DNA of 64,000 bases from Bradyrhizobium canariense (GTDB lineage Bacteria > Pseudomonadota > Alphaproteobacteria > Rhizobiales > Xanthobacteraceae), in assembly GCF_019402665.1 (NCBI RefSeq), contig NZ_VSST01000013.1:128848-192847 (forward strand), written 5' to 3'. Positions 19,565 through 28,839 of the stretch are shown one piece after another. A model generated the notes under the pieces. It was not told the DNA's origin. It saw only the letters and a program-made list of their open reading frames with translations, and made no database searches. The number at the start of each line of letters is the position of its first letter. Within the stretch, counting starts at the first letter, position 1. The position numbers and the translations under genes were made by a program.

Positions 19565-20104
19565 TCAGCGCTTCGCCGTCGCAACGAAGCCCCATGCGGC
19601 GATCGCAGCCATCAGGAGCGAGATCAGCACGTTGTAGCCGGCAAGCGAGAGGCCGAGGAAGCGCCACTGCACCTCGTCGCAGCGGACCACCTTCACGGTG
19701 TCGAGCCGCGACAGCAGATCGGTGGCGCTGCCGAGATTGACGACGGGACCGGAGCAGTCGGTCGGTCCCTTCCAAAAGCCCCATTCGACGCCGGCGTGAT
19801 AGGAGCCGAGCCCGGCATTGGCGAGGCTCGCCAGCGCAAGGATCGCAAGGCCCGCGAGCAGCAGCGGCCTCGGCGCACCGCCCCGCGCCGCGAGTGCGAT
19901 GAGCAGGCCGAGGGGGATCGCGAGGTAATAGGCGTAACGCTGCTCCAGGCAGAGCGGACAGGGCACGATCCCGAGCACGAGCTGGAAGAACCAGGCGCCC
20001 GCGATCGTGGCGGCCGCAATCAGGGTCACAGCGAGCGAGGCAGTCAGAGCCGGGCTGGTGGCCGCCGATTTGAATGCAGGTATTGCGGCACTCTGGGTCG
20101 TCAC
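19565..20104 (-). CDS. dsbB: Disulfide bond formation protein B
   Basis: 179 residues, four membrane helices. The first periplasmic loop carries C49-P-L-C52 and the second carries C117 and C142, the four cysteines needed to pass electrons from DsbA to quinone. QRYAYYLAIPLG after the first pair contains the conserved quinone-proximal Arg. It ends three bases from the convergent AbrB-like gene. The DsbA-family protein at 13892-14563 may be its partner. Confidence 0.9.
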   Translation of the reverse strand: MTTQSAAIPAFKSAATSPALTASLAVTLIAAATIAGAWFFQLVLGIVPCPLCLEQRYAYYLAIPLGLLIALAARGGAPRPLLLAGLAILALASLANAGLGSYHAGVEWGFWKGPTDCSGPVVNLGSATDLLSRLDTVKVVRCDEVQWRFLGLSLAGYNVLISLLMAAIAAWGFVATAKR

Positions 20105-20192
20105 GGCAGCCTCTTTTCGATGGGTCGCTTTCCAAGGCTGTAACGCCGGCTCATGCGGCTGTCGAGAACGGCCGGGATCACTTTGGCGCGGG

Positions 20193-20220
20193 TTGACCCC
20201 GCTTTGTCCATGGCTATAGT
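20193..20220 (+). promoter_or_regulatory. Sigma-70-type promoter of tRNA-Leu
   Basis: TTGACC at 20193-20198, 16-base spacer, TATAGT at 20215-20220, ending 38 bases before the mature tRNA. A near-consensus housekeeping promoter. Confidence 0.75.
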
Positions 20221-20258
20221 CCGCCGGCTTCGCGACGCCTGCTTAGGGCCGACCGAGG

Positions 20259-20343
20259 GCCCCTGTGGCGGAACTGGTAGACGCGCTCGACTCAAAATCG
20301 AGTTCCGCAAGGAGTGCTGGTTCGATTCCGGCCAGGGGCACCA
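20259..20343 (+). tRNA. tRNA-Leu (anticodon CAA)
   Basis: 85 bases including an encoded CCA. The acceptor stem GCCCCTG pairs with CAGGGGC, the anticodon stem CTCGA/TCGAG holds loop CTCAAAA (anticodon CAA, reading UUG), a class II variable arm follows, and the T-loop is TTCGATT. Discriminator A at 20340. The unusual minus-strand gene block begins directly downstream, which makes this tRNA a candidate integration site. Confidence 0.95.
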
Positions 20344-20558
20344 AGTCTAGAATATAAATTATAACAATGACTTATTCGGCAGCCTCGATTCCGGATTCTC
20401 GGAAAAATTTTCGCCGCGAATTTTGATATTCCGAATGAAGAAAACTGACCGCTGAATGTTGCGACTAATTCCCTCGGTGGCTGCTCGCTCCTCACTCAAG
20501 CTAGGGCCGGAAACGGGAATTTTGCCGCCCTTGCGTGATCCGCGATGCCGGCAGCCGC

Positions 20559-20909
20559 TCAAGTGGCACAACTCTGGATTCCACCCATGCAGAGGTACTT
20601 GATTTCCAGATAGTCCTCGATGCCGTATCTCGAACCCTCACGGCCGTTGCCGCTCTCCTTGCCGCCGAACGGTGCAACCTCGGTCGAGATCAGGCCTTCG
20701 TTGATACCGACGATGCCGTACTCGAGCGCTTCGGCAACGCGCCAGACCCGTCCGATATCGCGGCCGTAGAAATAGGCCGCAAGTGCGAACTCGGTATCGT
20801 TCGCAAGCCTGATTGCTTCCTCTTCAGTCTTGAAGCGCAATACAGGCGCGACCGGGCCGAAAGTTTCCTCGCGGAAGACCAACATGTCCGACGTGGCATC
20901 CGCCAACAC
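20559..20909 (-). pseudogene. Succinate-semialdehyde dehydrogenase, C-terminal remnant (gabD-like)
   Basis: 117 codons matching only the last quarter of Gab[42 protein letters not shown] and [13 protein letters not shown] are typical of NAD(P)-SSADH. Homology starts abruptly at VLADATSD just after a TGA, so roughly 365 residues including the cofactor-binding part and catalytic Cys are gone. The loop normally GGIKASGLGREG reads [11 protein letters not shown], a further sign of drift. An SSADH would have turned succinate semialdehyde into succinate; its loss would leave that intermediate to the iron-dependent alcohol dehydrogenase nearby. It ends the minus-strand gene block. Confidence 0.85.
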
Positions 20910-20924
20910 CTGAAGCGCTCAGCG

Positions 20925-21851
20925 TTAAGTGGGGTCGTTGCCGCTCAGAAACTGTGTCACGACCTCGATCTGGTCATCAGCGATCAGGGCCGGCGCATGC
21001 CCGCAGTCCGCGACGGTGTGAACGCGGACATTGCGATTGCGCCGCATCATGTCCTTGAGGACGCCTTCTGAAAGCAAATCCGATTGCTGCCCGCGTATCA
21101 CAAGAATGGGGACGTCGATCGCGTCCCAGTATTTCCAGAGATCGACGCTGTAGTGCCAAGGATTTCGAAAGGCATGGGCGATATTCGGATCGCACAGCGG
21201 CCTGAAACAGCGTCCCTCCGCGCTCCAGACCACACTATGCGTCGTCAGATGCCGCCAGTGCGCATCCTCCAATCGCCCGAACGGAGCCAGAACCCGCCGG
21301 TAGTAGCCTTCGGCCTGTTCGATCGTCTCAAAGAATCTTGGCGCATCGTTGAGATTGGCGCCGAGGCGAAGCAATCCGGTCCAGGGCAGATAAGGCCCAA
21401 TATCGTTGATGACGATGCGACGGATCGGACTGCCCGGAAGGGCAGCCAGCACCATCCCGATCAAGCCGCCCAGCGACGTTCCAACCCAGTCGATTTCCGT
21501 TGCATCAAGCGCTGCCATCAGCACGGTCATGTCGCTGCAATATTGCGGCAACGCGTAATCGCTGCTGTCATGCAGCCGCTCGCTTTGTCCCCGGCCAGGC
21601 AAATCCGGGCAAATGACGCGCCGACCCGCGCTGGCGAGAACTGCGGCGAGGTGATCGAAGTCCCGGCCGTTTCTGGTCAACCCATGGACGCAGAGCACCG
21701 GCCGCACCGCGGGCACGGGCCCCCAATCCGTGAATGCGATGCGATGGAAGCTGCGCCGGGTCAGCCCGCGCACCGATCCGGTGCGGTCGGGCGCCCTCTG
21801 CCGTCCTTCAGGCCAGTCCGCGGGGCGCAACTCGGTGGATTTCAGCTCCAT
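20925..21851 (-). CDS. Alpha/beta hydrolase, unknown substrate
   Basis: About 308 residues from ATG 21851; the frame is open to 21911, but that part overlaps the preceding CoA-transferase gene. HG oxyanion motif LCVHGLTRNGRDF, nucleophile elbow GTSLGG, acid in the RGQQSDLLS region and His in DCGHAPAL make a complete triad. No signal peptide. It follows the CoA-transferase by four bases, so is part of the PHA operon; a thioesterase, lactonase or intracellular polymer hydrolase would all fit, and sequence alone does not decide. Confidence 0.75.
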   Translation of the reverse strand: MELKSTELRPADWPEGRQRAPDRTGSVRGLTRRSFHRIAFTDWGPVPAVRPVLCVHGLTRNGRDFDHLAAVLASAGRRVICPDLPGRGQSERLHDSSDYALPQYCSDMTVLMAALDATEIDWVGTSLGGLIGMVLAALPGSPIRRIVINDIGPYLPWTGLLRLGANLNDAPRFFETIEQAEGYYRRVLAPFGRLEDAHWRHLTTHSVVWSAEGRCFRPLCDPNIAHAFRNPWHYSVDLWKYWDAIDVPILVIRGQQSDLLSEGVLKDMMRRNRNVRVHTVADCGHAPALIADDQIEVVTQFLSGNDPT

Positions 21852-21855
21852 CGGT

Positions 21856-23778
21856 CTATTCGACAAACCGGTGGGCGTCGGCCGAGGTTTCGAAGATATG
21901 CGGCGCGACATCGCGGCGGGCCAGCGCGTCGCCGAGCTTCAGGCGCATGAATGCGCTGGTGGTGTAGCGCGAGGCATGATCGTAGCAGGTCCGCTCGACC
22001 TCGGCGGCCATTGAAAACCATTTCTCCGCCATGTCGGGAGCGATGTAAGACGAATCGTAATTGACGACTGCGGAAAACCGGCGTCCGACACGATGGAAGA
22101 GTTCGAGGATCGACGCCCGGATTACCTCGACGTCGGCATCTCTATGGACCCGATAGCCGTCAAGTCCGAGAAACAGCGTGTTGCGATCGGCATCGTACGA
22201 CAGCCGCTCCGCCAGCGGCCTGTTGAGCAGCCGGTCGTCGAGCTGCATCAGCGCTTCGCTGAACAGCGAAACATCCATGGATTTCGGCGCGCGGATGATG
22301 GGCCGAAAGCCCATGAGCGCGAGAATGTCGCGCTCCATATCGATACCCGGCGCGATCTCGATCAGTTCGAGACCTTCGGGAGTGAGGCGGAACACGCATC
22401 GCTCCGTCACATAGAGAACGGGCTGCCTGTTGGTTGCGGCAAGCTGGCCCGAAAACGTGATCTGATCCACCTTGCCGATGAATTTCGAGGACTTGCCTTC
22501 GCTGAGGATCTTGAGCTGACCATCCACGACCGACGTCTTGAGCCCAGCGGTGGTAAAGGTGCCTGCGAAGATCAGCCGGCGCGCATTCTGGGATATGTTG
22601 ATGAAGCCGCCGGCGCCGGCCAGGCGGCCATTGAACAGGCTGACGTTGACGTCGCCGCGGCCATTGACCTGAGCCATGCCGAGACAGGCCAGATCGAGCC
22701 CGCCGCCGTCGTAGAAATCGAACATCTGGTTCTGGTCGATGATCGATTCTGCATTGATCGAAGCACCGAAATCGAGGCCGCCTTGCGGAATACCGCCGAT
22801 GATGCCGGGCTCGGCAGTCAGCGTCACAAAGTCGAACAGCTTCTCTTCGGCGGCAACCGACGCAACGCCCTCGGGCATGCCGATGCCGAGATTGACCACG
22901 CCGCCCATCGGCAGTTCCAGGGCGCAGCGGCGCGCAATGATCTTGCGGTTATCCAGCGCCATCGGAACATTGCGATCGGCCGGCGCGCGCAATTCGCCCG
23001 AGAATGCGCCGTTGTAACCAGTGGCATAAGTCTGGACATGGTTTTCGGGCTGCGCAACGACGACGCAGTCGATCAAGACGCTCGGAATCTTGACGTGACG
23101 CGGATTGAGCGAGCCGGAGGCGGCGATGCGCTCCACCTGCGCGATGACGAACCCCTTGCAGTTCTTGGCGGCCGTTGCCAGCGCCAGATTGTCGAGGGTC
23201 AAGGCCTCTTTTTCCATCGAGATGTTGCCGTTGTGGTCGGCGGTGGTACCTCTGATGATCGCAACGTTGATCGGAAATGCCTTGTAGAAGAGCCATTGTT
23301 CGCCATCGATTTCGATCAGCCGCACCAGCTCTTCGGTGGTGCGCGCATTCAGCTTTCCGCCGCCATTGGCCGGATCGACGAAGGTGCCGAGCCCGACCTT
23401 GGAGAGAAGCCCGGCCTTGCGCCCCGCAATTTCGCGAAACAGATGCGATACGCATCCGAGCGGCAGATTATAGGCCTCGACGTGATTGTCGACCGCCATC
23501 CGTGCGAGCTTCGGAACCAGGCCGAAATGTCCGCCGACCAGGCGTTTGATCAGGCCGGGATGCGCCAGGCGGTTGAGACCGCGATCGGCGCCATCCCCCG
23601 GCGCCGCCGCGAACACCAACGAAAGGTCCCGCGGCTCTCCGGTCTGCACGAAGCGCCGCTCCAGCGCCTTGATGATCTCGTCGGGCGTTCCCACGCCGAC
23701 GAAGCCGGACGAGGCGACGGTGTCACCGGAACGGATGATGGCCACCGCCTCGGCGGCGTCGACGATCTTGTTGCGCAT
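21856..23778 (-). CDS. Fused acyl-CoA:acetate/3-ketoacid-type CoA-transferase with C-terminal extension
   Basis: 640 residues. Residues 1-270 are the alpha-type half (GDTVASSGFVGVGTPDEI) and 280-515 the beta-type half of a family I CoA-transferase, fused in one chain as in propionate CoA-transferase and YdiF. The probable catalytic Glu is E323 in LTAEPGIIGGIP, where these enzymes form a glutamyl-CoA intermediate. A further 120 or so residues (from about SMDVSLFSEAL) extend beyond the usual 520-residue length. In context (ADH, PhaC/PhaE, acetyl-CoA synthetase remnant) a role in charging a hydroxyacid with CoA from acetyl-CoA is attractive. Start ATG 23778 overlaps the phaC stop by one base. 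Confidence 0.8.
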   Translation of the reverse strand: MRNKIVDAAEAVAIIRSGDTVASSGFVGVGTPDEIIKALERRFVQTGEPRDLSLVFAAAPGDGADRGLNRLAHPGLIKRLVGGHFGLVPKLARMAVDNHVEAYNLPLGCVSHLFREIAGRKAGLLSKVGLGTFVDPANGGGKLNARTTEELVRLIEIDGEQWLFYKAFPINVAIIRGTTADHNGNISMEKEALTLDNLALATAAKNCKGFVIAQVERIAASGSLNPRHVKIPSVLIDCVVVAQPENHVQTYATGYNGAFSGELRAPADRNVPMALDNRKIIARRCALELPMGGVVNLGIGMPEGVASVAAEEKLFDFVTLTAEPGIIGGIPQGGLDFGASINAESIIDQNQMFDFYDGGGLDLACLGMAQVNGRGDVNVSLFNGRLAGAGGFINISQNARRLIFAGTFTTAGLKTSVVDGQLKILSEGKSSKFIGKVDQITFSGQLAATNRQPVLYVTERCVFRLTPEGLELIEIAPGIDMERDILALMGFRPIIRAPKSMDVSLFSEALMQLDDRLLNRPLAERLSYDADRNTLFLGLDGYRVHRDADVEVIRASILELFHRVGRRFSAVVNYDSSYIAPDMAEKWFSMAAEVERTCYDHASRYTTSAFMRLKLGDALARRDVAPHIFETSADAHRFVE

Positions 23779-24899
23779 CAGGCTTCACTTCCGGGATTGG
23801 CGTCGCGGGCGACCAGCCAGTCGGCAATGCTCTGGCTCAGCTTGCCCTGCGATTTGCTGGAGACGAACAGGCCGACATGGCCGCCGGGCAGCGGAATTTC
23901 GGTATAATCCGTGCTGCCGATCTTCGCGCCGAGCGCACGCGAGCAGTCCGGCGGAATGATATGGTCGTCCAGCGCAAAAACATTCAGCACGGGAGCCGTG
24001 ATCGACTTCAGATCGACCCGACAGCCGGACAGTTCAAAGCTGCCATCGACCAGGCGGTTCTCCTGGTAGAGATCCTTCAGCCACTGCTTCGCCGCTTCGC
24101 CAGGATGATGCGGACGGTCCGCGAGCCACTTTTCCATACGGAGGAAATTCATGAACTTCGCCTCGTCATCGACGACGTCGATGAGATCGACATTGTATTT
24201 CGTCAGTGACCGCATCGGCGTCATCATCGAGAACACCGAGCTCATGAACTCGCCCGGCAGCACGCCGTAGGTATCGACCAGCTTGTCGATGTCATCAGGA
24301 TCGAGGCTGCGGGTCCAGAGGTTGAGGAAGCCGTGGTGCGCGGCCTTGTCCTTGACATCGGCATGGAAGTCGATCGGGGTGATGGTGATGACGAGATTTT
24401 TTACCTTCTCCGGATGCAGAGCGGCGTAGCACGTCGTAAAGACGCCGCCTTCGCAGATGCCGAGCAGCGTGATCTTGTCATGGCCGGTTTCCTGCGCGAT
24501 GCGGTCGACTGCGGCCTCGATGTAGTCATCGACGTAATCATCAATTTTCAGCCATCGCTCGGTTCGGCCCGGCTGGCCCCAGTCGATCAGCCAGAGATCG
24601 AGCCCTTTTGAGAGCAGGCTGCGCACCAGCGAACGGTCGGGCTGTAAATCGGCCATGGTATACCGCCCGATCAGGCCGTAGGCCAAAAGGACGGGCGTCT
24701 TCGCGGTCGCTTCCGCCATCGGCTCGTAATGGAACAGCTCGACCTTGTCGCGGCGCATGACGAGATGCTTCGGCGTCGTGCCGATGGCGACGTCTTCATC
24801 CCGCGTATTGGCGATCAGCTGTGCCGCCTTGAACATTTTCTCGGCATTGGCCGCCATGTCGCGGGCGACGCGCAAGGTCTGATCCTCTTGATCGCTCAT
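23778..24899 (-). CDS. phaC: Class III polyhydroxyalkanoate synthase catalytic subunit PhaC
   Basis: 373 residues, the length of class III PhaC and much shorter than class I enzymes (about 590). The lipase-like box is GICEGG with Cys149, the number of the nucleophile in Allochromatium vinosum PhaC as I recall it; Asp312 (ALDDHIIPP) and His341 (PGGHVGLF) complete the triad. WLIDWGQPGR is another family signature. It joins hydroxyacyl units from CoA onto a polyester chain and needs PhaE, whose gene directly precedes it with a four-base overlap. The partner order phaE-phaC is the reverse of A. vinosum phaC-phaE. Specificity cannot be told, but class III enzymes accept 3- and 4-hydroxybutyryl-CoA. 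Confidence 0.9.
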   Translation of the reverse strand: MSDQEDQTLRVARDMAANAEKMFKAAQLIANTRDEDVAIGTTPKHLVMRRDKVELFHYEPMAEATAKTPVLLAYGLIGRYTMADLQPDRSLVRSLLSKGLDLWLIDWGQPGRTERWLKIDDYVDDYIEAAVDRIAQETGHDKITLLGICEGGVFTTCYAALHPEKVKNLVITITPIDFHADVKDKAAHHGFLNLWTRSLDPDDIDKLVDTYGVLPGEFMSSVFSMMTPMRSLTKYNVDLIDVVDDEAKFMNFLRMEKWLADRPHHPGEAAKQWLKDLYQENRLVDGSFELSGCRVDLKSITAPVLNVFALDDHIIPPDCSRALGAKIGSTDYTEIPLPGGHVGLFVSSKSQGKLSQSIADWLVARDANPGSEA

Positions 24900-25570
24900 C
24901 GTGCGCCTTCGCTCTTCTGGTCGCGGATCTGGCGGGCGAGCGTACGGACTTCTCGGCGGAGTTCGGTCAATTGCCGCGTCACGTCGTCGAAATCCTTGCG
25001 AGTCGGCAGGCCCAACATGGCTGACGCCGCTTCAGCTACGTCATCCTGCCGACTCCGCAATTTGAGCCCCGCCTGGAGTAGCTCTTTCTGAGCTTGCAAA
25101 AACCCGTCGGTGCGCTGGTTACGGATCAGTTCCTCGTTGGAGATTTCGCTCCATTTGGCGAACGCCTCGCGCCACTCCGGATGCGGGGAGCCACCGCTAG
25201 CCGTTGCGGACATCGTCTCGTAAAACCGCTTCGACGCTTCAGGCCACGGCGCGGCAGCGACCGCATTGTAGCTCGCAAGCCGCTGACGCATCTCGATCCA
25301 GGCGCCAAAGGCCAACGCCATTTTCCGGTCGATGTCCCAGAAATCGGCAAGCCGCGGCCCCTGCGCCATTCGCTCGATCGCTGCCGACAATTCGTTGCCG
25401 TCGCCAAAACCACCCGGTTTCTCCGACAGACGCGCCAGCATGAACGGTGCCATCGACCCTGACCACGCCTCGACCATGCGGTTCGAGGATTCGGCCATCG
25501 TCTGCCAAAGCTTCGCCCATTCCAGGCCGGGATCGGAATCAACGGAAGCCGATTTGTCGTTCTCGCTCAT
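24896..25570 (-). CDS. phaE: Class III PHA synthase accessory subunit PhaE
   Basis: About 224 residues from ATG 25570; a longer frame to 25642 overlaps the upstream ADH gene. Trp-rich N-terminal part (LEWAKLWQTMAESS), a central FWDIDRKMALAFG segment, and a helical C-terminus LTELRREVRTLARQIRD, as in PhaE proteins, which are poorly conserved. Assigned mainly by its overlap with phaC plus this pattern. It forms the active synthase complex with PhaC. Confidence 0.8.
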   Translation of the reverse strand: MSENDKSASVDSDPGLEWAKLWQTMAESSNRMVEAWSGSMAPFMLARLSEKPGGFGDGNELSAAIERMAQGPRLADFWDIDRKMALAFGAWIEMRQRLASYNAVAAAPWPEASKRFYETMSATASGGSPHPEWREAFAKWSEISNEELIRNQRTDGFLQAQKELLQAGLKLRSRQDDVAEAASAMLGLPTRKDFDDVTRQLTELRREVRTLARQIRDQKSEGAR

Positions 25571-25592
25571 GCTGCTCACTCTTTGTGCCCGT

Positions 25593-26765
25593 TCAGGCTG
25601 CCGCGCGGTTGCCGAACGCCTCGGTGTAGATCGCAAGCGCATCGTCGAAGCTCAATTCCCTGGGATTGTTGACCAGAAGCCGCGTCTGCTTCATCGCGTC
25701 CTCGGCGAGCTTCTTCAGGTCGCCCCTCGCGATGCCGACATCGGCCAGCGAGGCCGGCACGTTGCAATCCCGGCAGATCGCCGCGATCGCATCGACGAAC
25801 AGCCGTGCCCGCTGGCTGACACTCATTCCTTCCGACTTGGGATCGACGATCGGCCCCAGTTCGGCGTATAGCCCTTCGGCCTCCGGCAAATTGAAGCGCA
25901 GCACCTGGGTCAGCACCAGGGCATTCGACAGGCCATGCGGCACGTGGAACAGCGCGCCGATCGGATAGGCCAGCGCGTGCACGGCGGCCACCGGGGAATT
26001 GGCGAACGCCATGCCGGCCAGCATCGAACCCAGCAGCATTTGCGACCGCGCTTCGAGATTGGATCCGTCCGCACAGACCGTCCGGACATTCGCCGACAGC
26101 AGGGCGAGAGCCTGCCGCGCCAACTGGTCCGACATCGGATTCTTCCGGTGCTTGCTGGTATAGGCTTCGATCGCATGGACCATGGCGTCGATGCCGGTCG
26201 CCGCGGTGACATGCGCGGGCAGGCCGAGCGTCAGCTCCGGATCAAGGATCGCCCAGTCCGGAAGCAGGCGGGGCGCAACGACGCCCTTTTTCTCGGTCGT
26301 CGGCGTGGTGACGATCGCGATCGGGGTCACCTCCGAGCCCGTTCCGGCCGTTGTCGGCACCAGCAGCAGCGGAAGGCGTTCGCCCTTGGCAAGGCCGACG
26401 CCGTAGATATCTTCGAGGCGATCAGGCGTCTTGGCCAGATAGGCCACCAGCTTCGCGGTATCGAGCGCGCTGCCGCCGCCAATCGAGGCAACCAGCTCGA
26501 TGTCCTTGTCACGGCAAAGTGCGACCGCCCGCTCGATGATATGCGACGGCGGATCCGCCTCCACATCTTCGAATATTGTCAGTTCGCAGCCGCCGGCAAC
26601 CAGGCCAGCCTCGGCGTTTTTCGTCAGGCCGGCATTGCGTACACCCTTGTCGGTCACCAGCAGGACACGTTTTGCCGCGTATCCCGCGACCAACTCCGCC
26701 AACTTCTTCGATGCGCCTGCCTCGAACAGGATGTTGGGCGGTGCCTGGAACGTAAAGGCTTTCAT
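25593..26765 (-). CDS. Iron-dependent alcohol dehydrogenase; candidate 4-hydroxybutyrate dehydrogenase
   Basis: 390 residues, standard for family III ADHs. The NAD-binding part has [12 protein letters not shown], followed by [15 protein letters not shown]; the metal ligands are in [12 protein letters not shown] (Asp, His) and [16 protein letters not shown] (two His). Members reduce many aldehydes: butanol, 1,3-propanediol, lactaldehyde and succinate semialdehyde among them. Placed between adk and phaE in a PHA operon beside a broken SSADH, reduction of succinate semialdehyde to 4-hydroxybutyrate is the most economical guess. The stop of adk and start of this gene are separate genes in the order adk then ADH, overlapping by four bases (26762-26765). 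Confidence 0.88.
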   Translation of the reverse strand: MKAFTFQAPPNILFEAGASKKLAELVAGYAAKRVLLVTDKGVRNAGLTKNAEAGLVAGGCELTIFEDVEADPPSHIIERAVALCRDKDIELVASIGGGSALDTAKLVAYLAKTPDRLEDIYGVGLAKGERLPLLLVPTTAGTGSEVTPIAIVTTPTTEKKGVVAPRLLPDWAILDPELTLGLPAHVTAATGIDAMVHAIEAYTSKHRKNPMSDQLARQALALLSANVRTVCADGSNLEARSQMLLGSMLAGMAFANSPVAAVHALAYPIGALFHVPHGLSNALVLTQVLRFNLPEAEGLYAELGPIVDPKSEGMSVSQRARLFVDAIAAICRDCNVPASLADVGIARGDLKKLAEDAMKQTRLLVNNPRELSFDDALAIYTEAFGNRAAA

Positions 26766-27376
26766 CTGACATCACTCCTGATCTGATCGGACGTTACTGC
26801 CGCAAGCGCCGCGGCGAGCTGTTCGGTCACGGCGTCAATCGGCTGCAAGCCGTCGACGATGTTGAGCAGTCCCTGCGACCGGTAGTATTCCGTGACCGGC
26901 GCGGTTTGCTCGCGATAAACGTCGAGCCGGGTCTTGAAGACCTCCGGATTATCGTCGCGGCGCACCGGCGCGCCTCGGCTTGCCGCCTCGTCGGCGCGCC
27001 CCTTGATGCGGTCGAGCAGTGCATCTTCATCGACCTTGAGCTCGAGTACCGCATCGAGCTTAATGTCCCGACTGGCCAGTTCCCGATCGAGCGCTTCGGC
27101 CTGGGCGACCGTGCGCGGGAAGCCGTCAAGGATAAAGCCGTTTGCCGCGTCGGAATGATCGATACGGTTGGCGATCACGGACACCACGACATCGTCGGGC
27201 ACAAGTTCACCGCGATCCATGATGTGCTTGACGCGCAATCCCGCAGCCGTGCCTTCCGCGACCGCCTGGCGCAGCATGTCACCGGTCGACAATTGCGGAA
27301 TCGCAAATCGAGTCACGATCCTCGTCGCCTGCGTGCCCTTGCCTGCGCCTGGCGGCCCCAACAGAACCAGTCTCAT
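26762..27376 (-). CDS. adk: Adenylate kinase, probable second copy
   Basis: 204 residues from ATG 27376 ([16 protein letters not shown]); another in-frame ATG at 27388 adds MGKD and has no better ribosome site. P-loop [11 protein letters not shown]-binding region [11 protein letters not shown], and a LID region with [21 protein letters not shown] lacking the zinc cysteines. It converts AMP plus ATP to two ADP. The essential adk normally lies in the ribosomal-protein cluster, so this one is likely an extra copy serving the AMP-forming acetyl-CoA synthetase whose remnant lies just upstream. Confidence 0.92.
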   Translation of the reverse strand: MRLVLLGPPGAGKGTQATRIVTRFAIPQLSTGDMLRQAVAEGTAAGLRVKHIMDRGELVPDDVVVSVIANRIDHSDAANGFILDGFPRTVAQAEALDRELASRDIKLDAVLELKVDEDALLDRIKGRADEAASRGAPVRRDDNPEVFKTRLDVYREQTAPVTEYYRSQGLLNIVDGLQPIDAVTEQLAAALAAVTSDQIRSDVR

Positions 27377-27397
27377 ATCCTTGCCCATATCTCGGTT

Positions 27398-27925
27398 TTA
27401 GCTCTTTGCCCGGGCGATTGCCTCGACGATCAGTCGGCGCGCTTCAGCACTGTCACCCCAGCCGACCACCTTGACCCACTTTCCCGGCTCCAGATCCTTG
27501 TAGTGCTCAAAGAAGTGCTGGATCTGCTCGATCGCGATCTGCGGCATGTCGGCGATCCCGTTGACGTGGGCGTAGCGCATTGTCAGTTTTGGCATCGGCA
27601 CGGCGATGATCTTCTCGTCGCCGCCGCCCTCGTCGTCCATCTTGAGTACGCCGATCGGCCGGACATTGATCACGGCACCAGGAGCGATCGGCCGCGAGTT
27701 GGCCACGAGCACGTCGATCGGATCCCCATCATCCGAAAGCGTGTGCGGCACGAAGCCATAATTTCCGGGATAGCGCATTGGCGTATACAGGAAGCGATCG
27801 ACGAACAGCGCGCCCGCAGCCTTGTTCATTTCGTATTTGATCGGTTCACCGCCGATTGGGACCTCGATGATGACATTGACGTCTTCAGGAGGATTGTCGC
27901 CGATCGAGATCGCCTCGATATTCAT
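27398..27925 (-). CDS. ppa: Family I inorganic pyrophosphatase, probable second copy
   Basis: 175 residues. The catalytic set [22 protein letters not shown] and DGDPIDVLV, with the metal-binding Asp residues, is intact. It splits pyrophosphate to phosphate. Its ATG overlaps the stop of the acetyl-CoA synthetase remnant (ATGA, 27922-27925), a coupling that makes sense if it once removed the pyrophosphate from that reaction. Confidence 0.93.
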   Translation of the reverse strand: MNIEAISIGDNPPEDVNVIIEVPIGGEPIKYEMNKAAGALFVDRFLYTPMRYPGNYGFVPHTLSDDGDPIDVLVANSRPIAPGAVINVRPIGVLKMDDEGGGDEKIIAVPMPKLTMRYAHVNGIADMPQIAIEQIQHFFEHYKDLEPGKWVKVVGWGDSAEARRLIVEAIARAKS

Positions 27926-28839
27926 TTCGGCCCCGTCTTTTGGCTATGGCAGTTCTTGATGAGATCATCGACCACGGCGGGATCGGCTAGGGTCGAGGTG
28001 TCGCCGAGCGCGCCAACTTCGTTCTCGGCGATCTTGCGCAAAATCCGACGCATGATCTTTCCAGAGCGGGTCTTGGGCAGGCCCGGCGCAAACTGAATGA
28101 CATCGGGTGCGGCGATTGGTCCGATCTCCTTGCGGACCCAGGCCACCAGCTCCTTGCGCAATTCCCCGGATGGCTCCGCATCGGACATCAAGGTGACGTA
28201 AGCGTAGATGCCCTGCCCCTTGATGTCGTGCGGAAAGCCGACGACAGCGGCTTCGGAAACCTTCTGATGTGCCACCAGCGCGCTTTCGACTTCGGCGGTC
28301 CCCATGCGGTGGCCGGAGACGTTGATCACGTCGTCGACGCGGCCGGTGATCCAGTAGTAGCCGTCGGCGTCGCGCCGGCAGCCATCGCCTGTGAAATACT
28401 TGCCCGGATAGGTCGCAAAATAGGTTTGCATGAAGCGCTCGTGATCGCCGTAGACCGTGCGCATCTGGCCCGGCCAGGAATCGGCAATGACGAGATTGCC
28501 TTCGCACGCGCCGGTCAGCACGGCGCCATTTGCGTCTACAACTTCCGGCATCACCCCGAAGAACGGCAGGGTTGCCGAACCTGGCTTCAAAGCGGTCGCG
28601 CCGGAAAGCGGCGAGATCAGAATGCCAGCGGTCTTGGTCTGCCACCAGGTATCGACGATCGGACAACGTCCATCGCCGACGACGCGGTGATACCAATCCC
28701 AGGCCTCCGGATTGATCGGTTCGCCGACCGAGCCGAGCAACCGCAGCGATGCACGGCTGGTCTGTTTAACCGGCCCTTCGCCCGCACCCATCAACGAACG
28801 GATGGCGGTCGGCGCGGTATCCGACTTGTCTACGCCCAC
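27922..28839 (-). pseudogene. Acetyl-CoA synthetase, C-terminal half only
   Basis: 305 codons matching the second half of Acs: [58 protein letters not shown] and the acetylatable Lys of [12 protein letters not shown] normal Acs has about 650 residues; the part with the ATP-binding TSGTTG loop is missing. Homology starts at TAPTAIR right after a short unrelated lead (GTG start, VGVDKSD). The remaining frame is open with no stops, so the loss may be recent or the piece may still be made. It would have activated acetate, yielding AMP and pyrophosphate for the two following enzymes. Confidence 0.85.

Noticed and set aside
20322..20394. Ten-base repeat TCGATTCCGG in the tRNA T-arm and again at 20385
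   Set aside because: Considered as an att remnant, but too short and too close to mark island ends.
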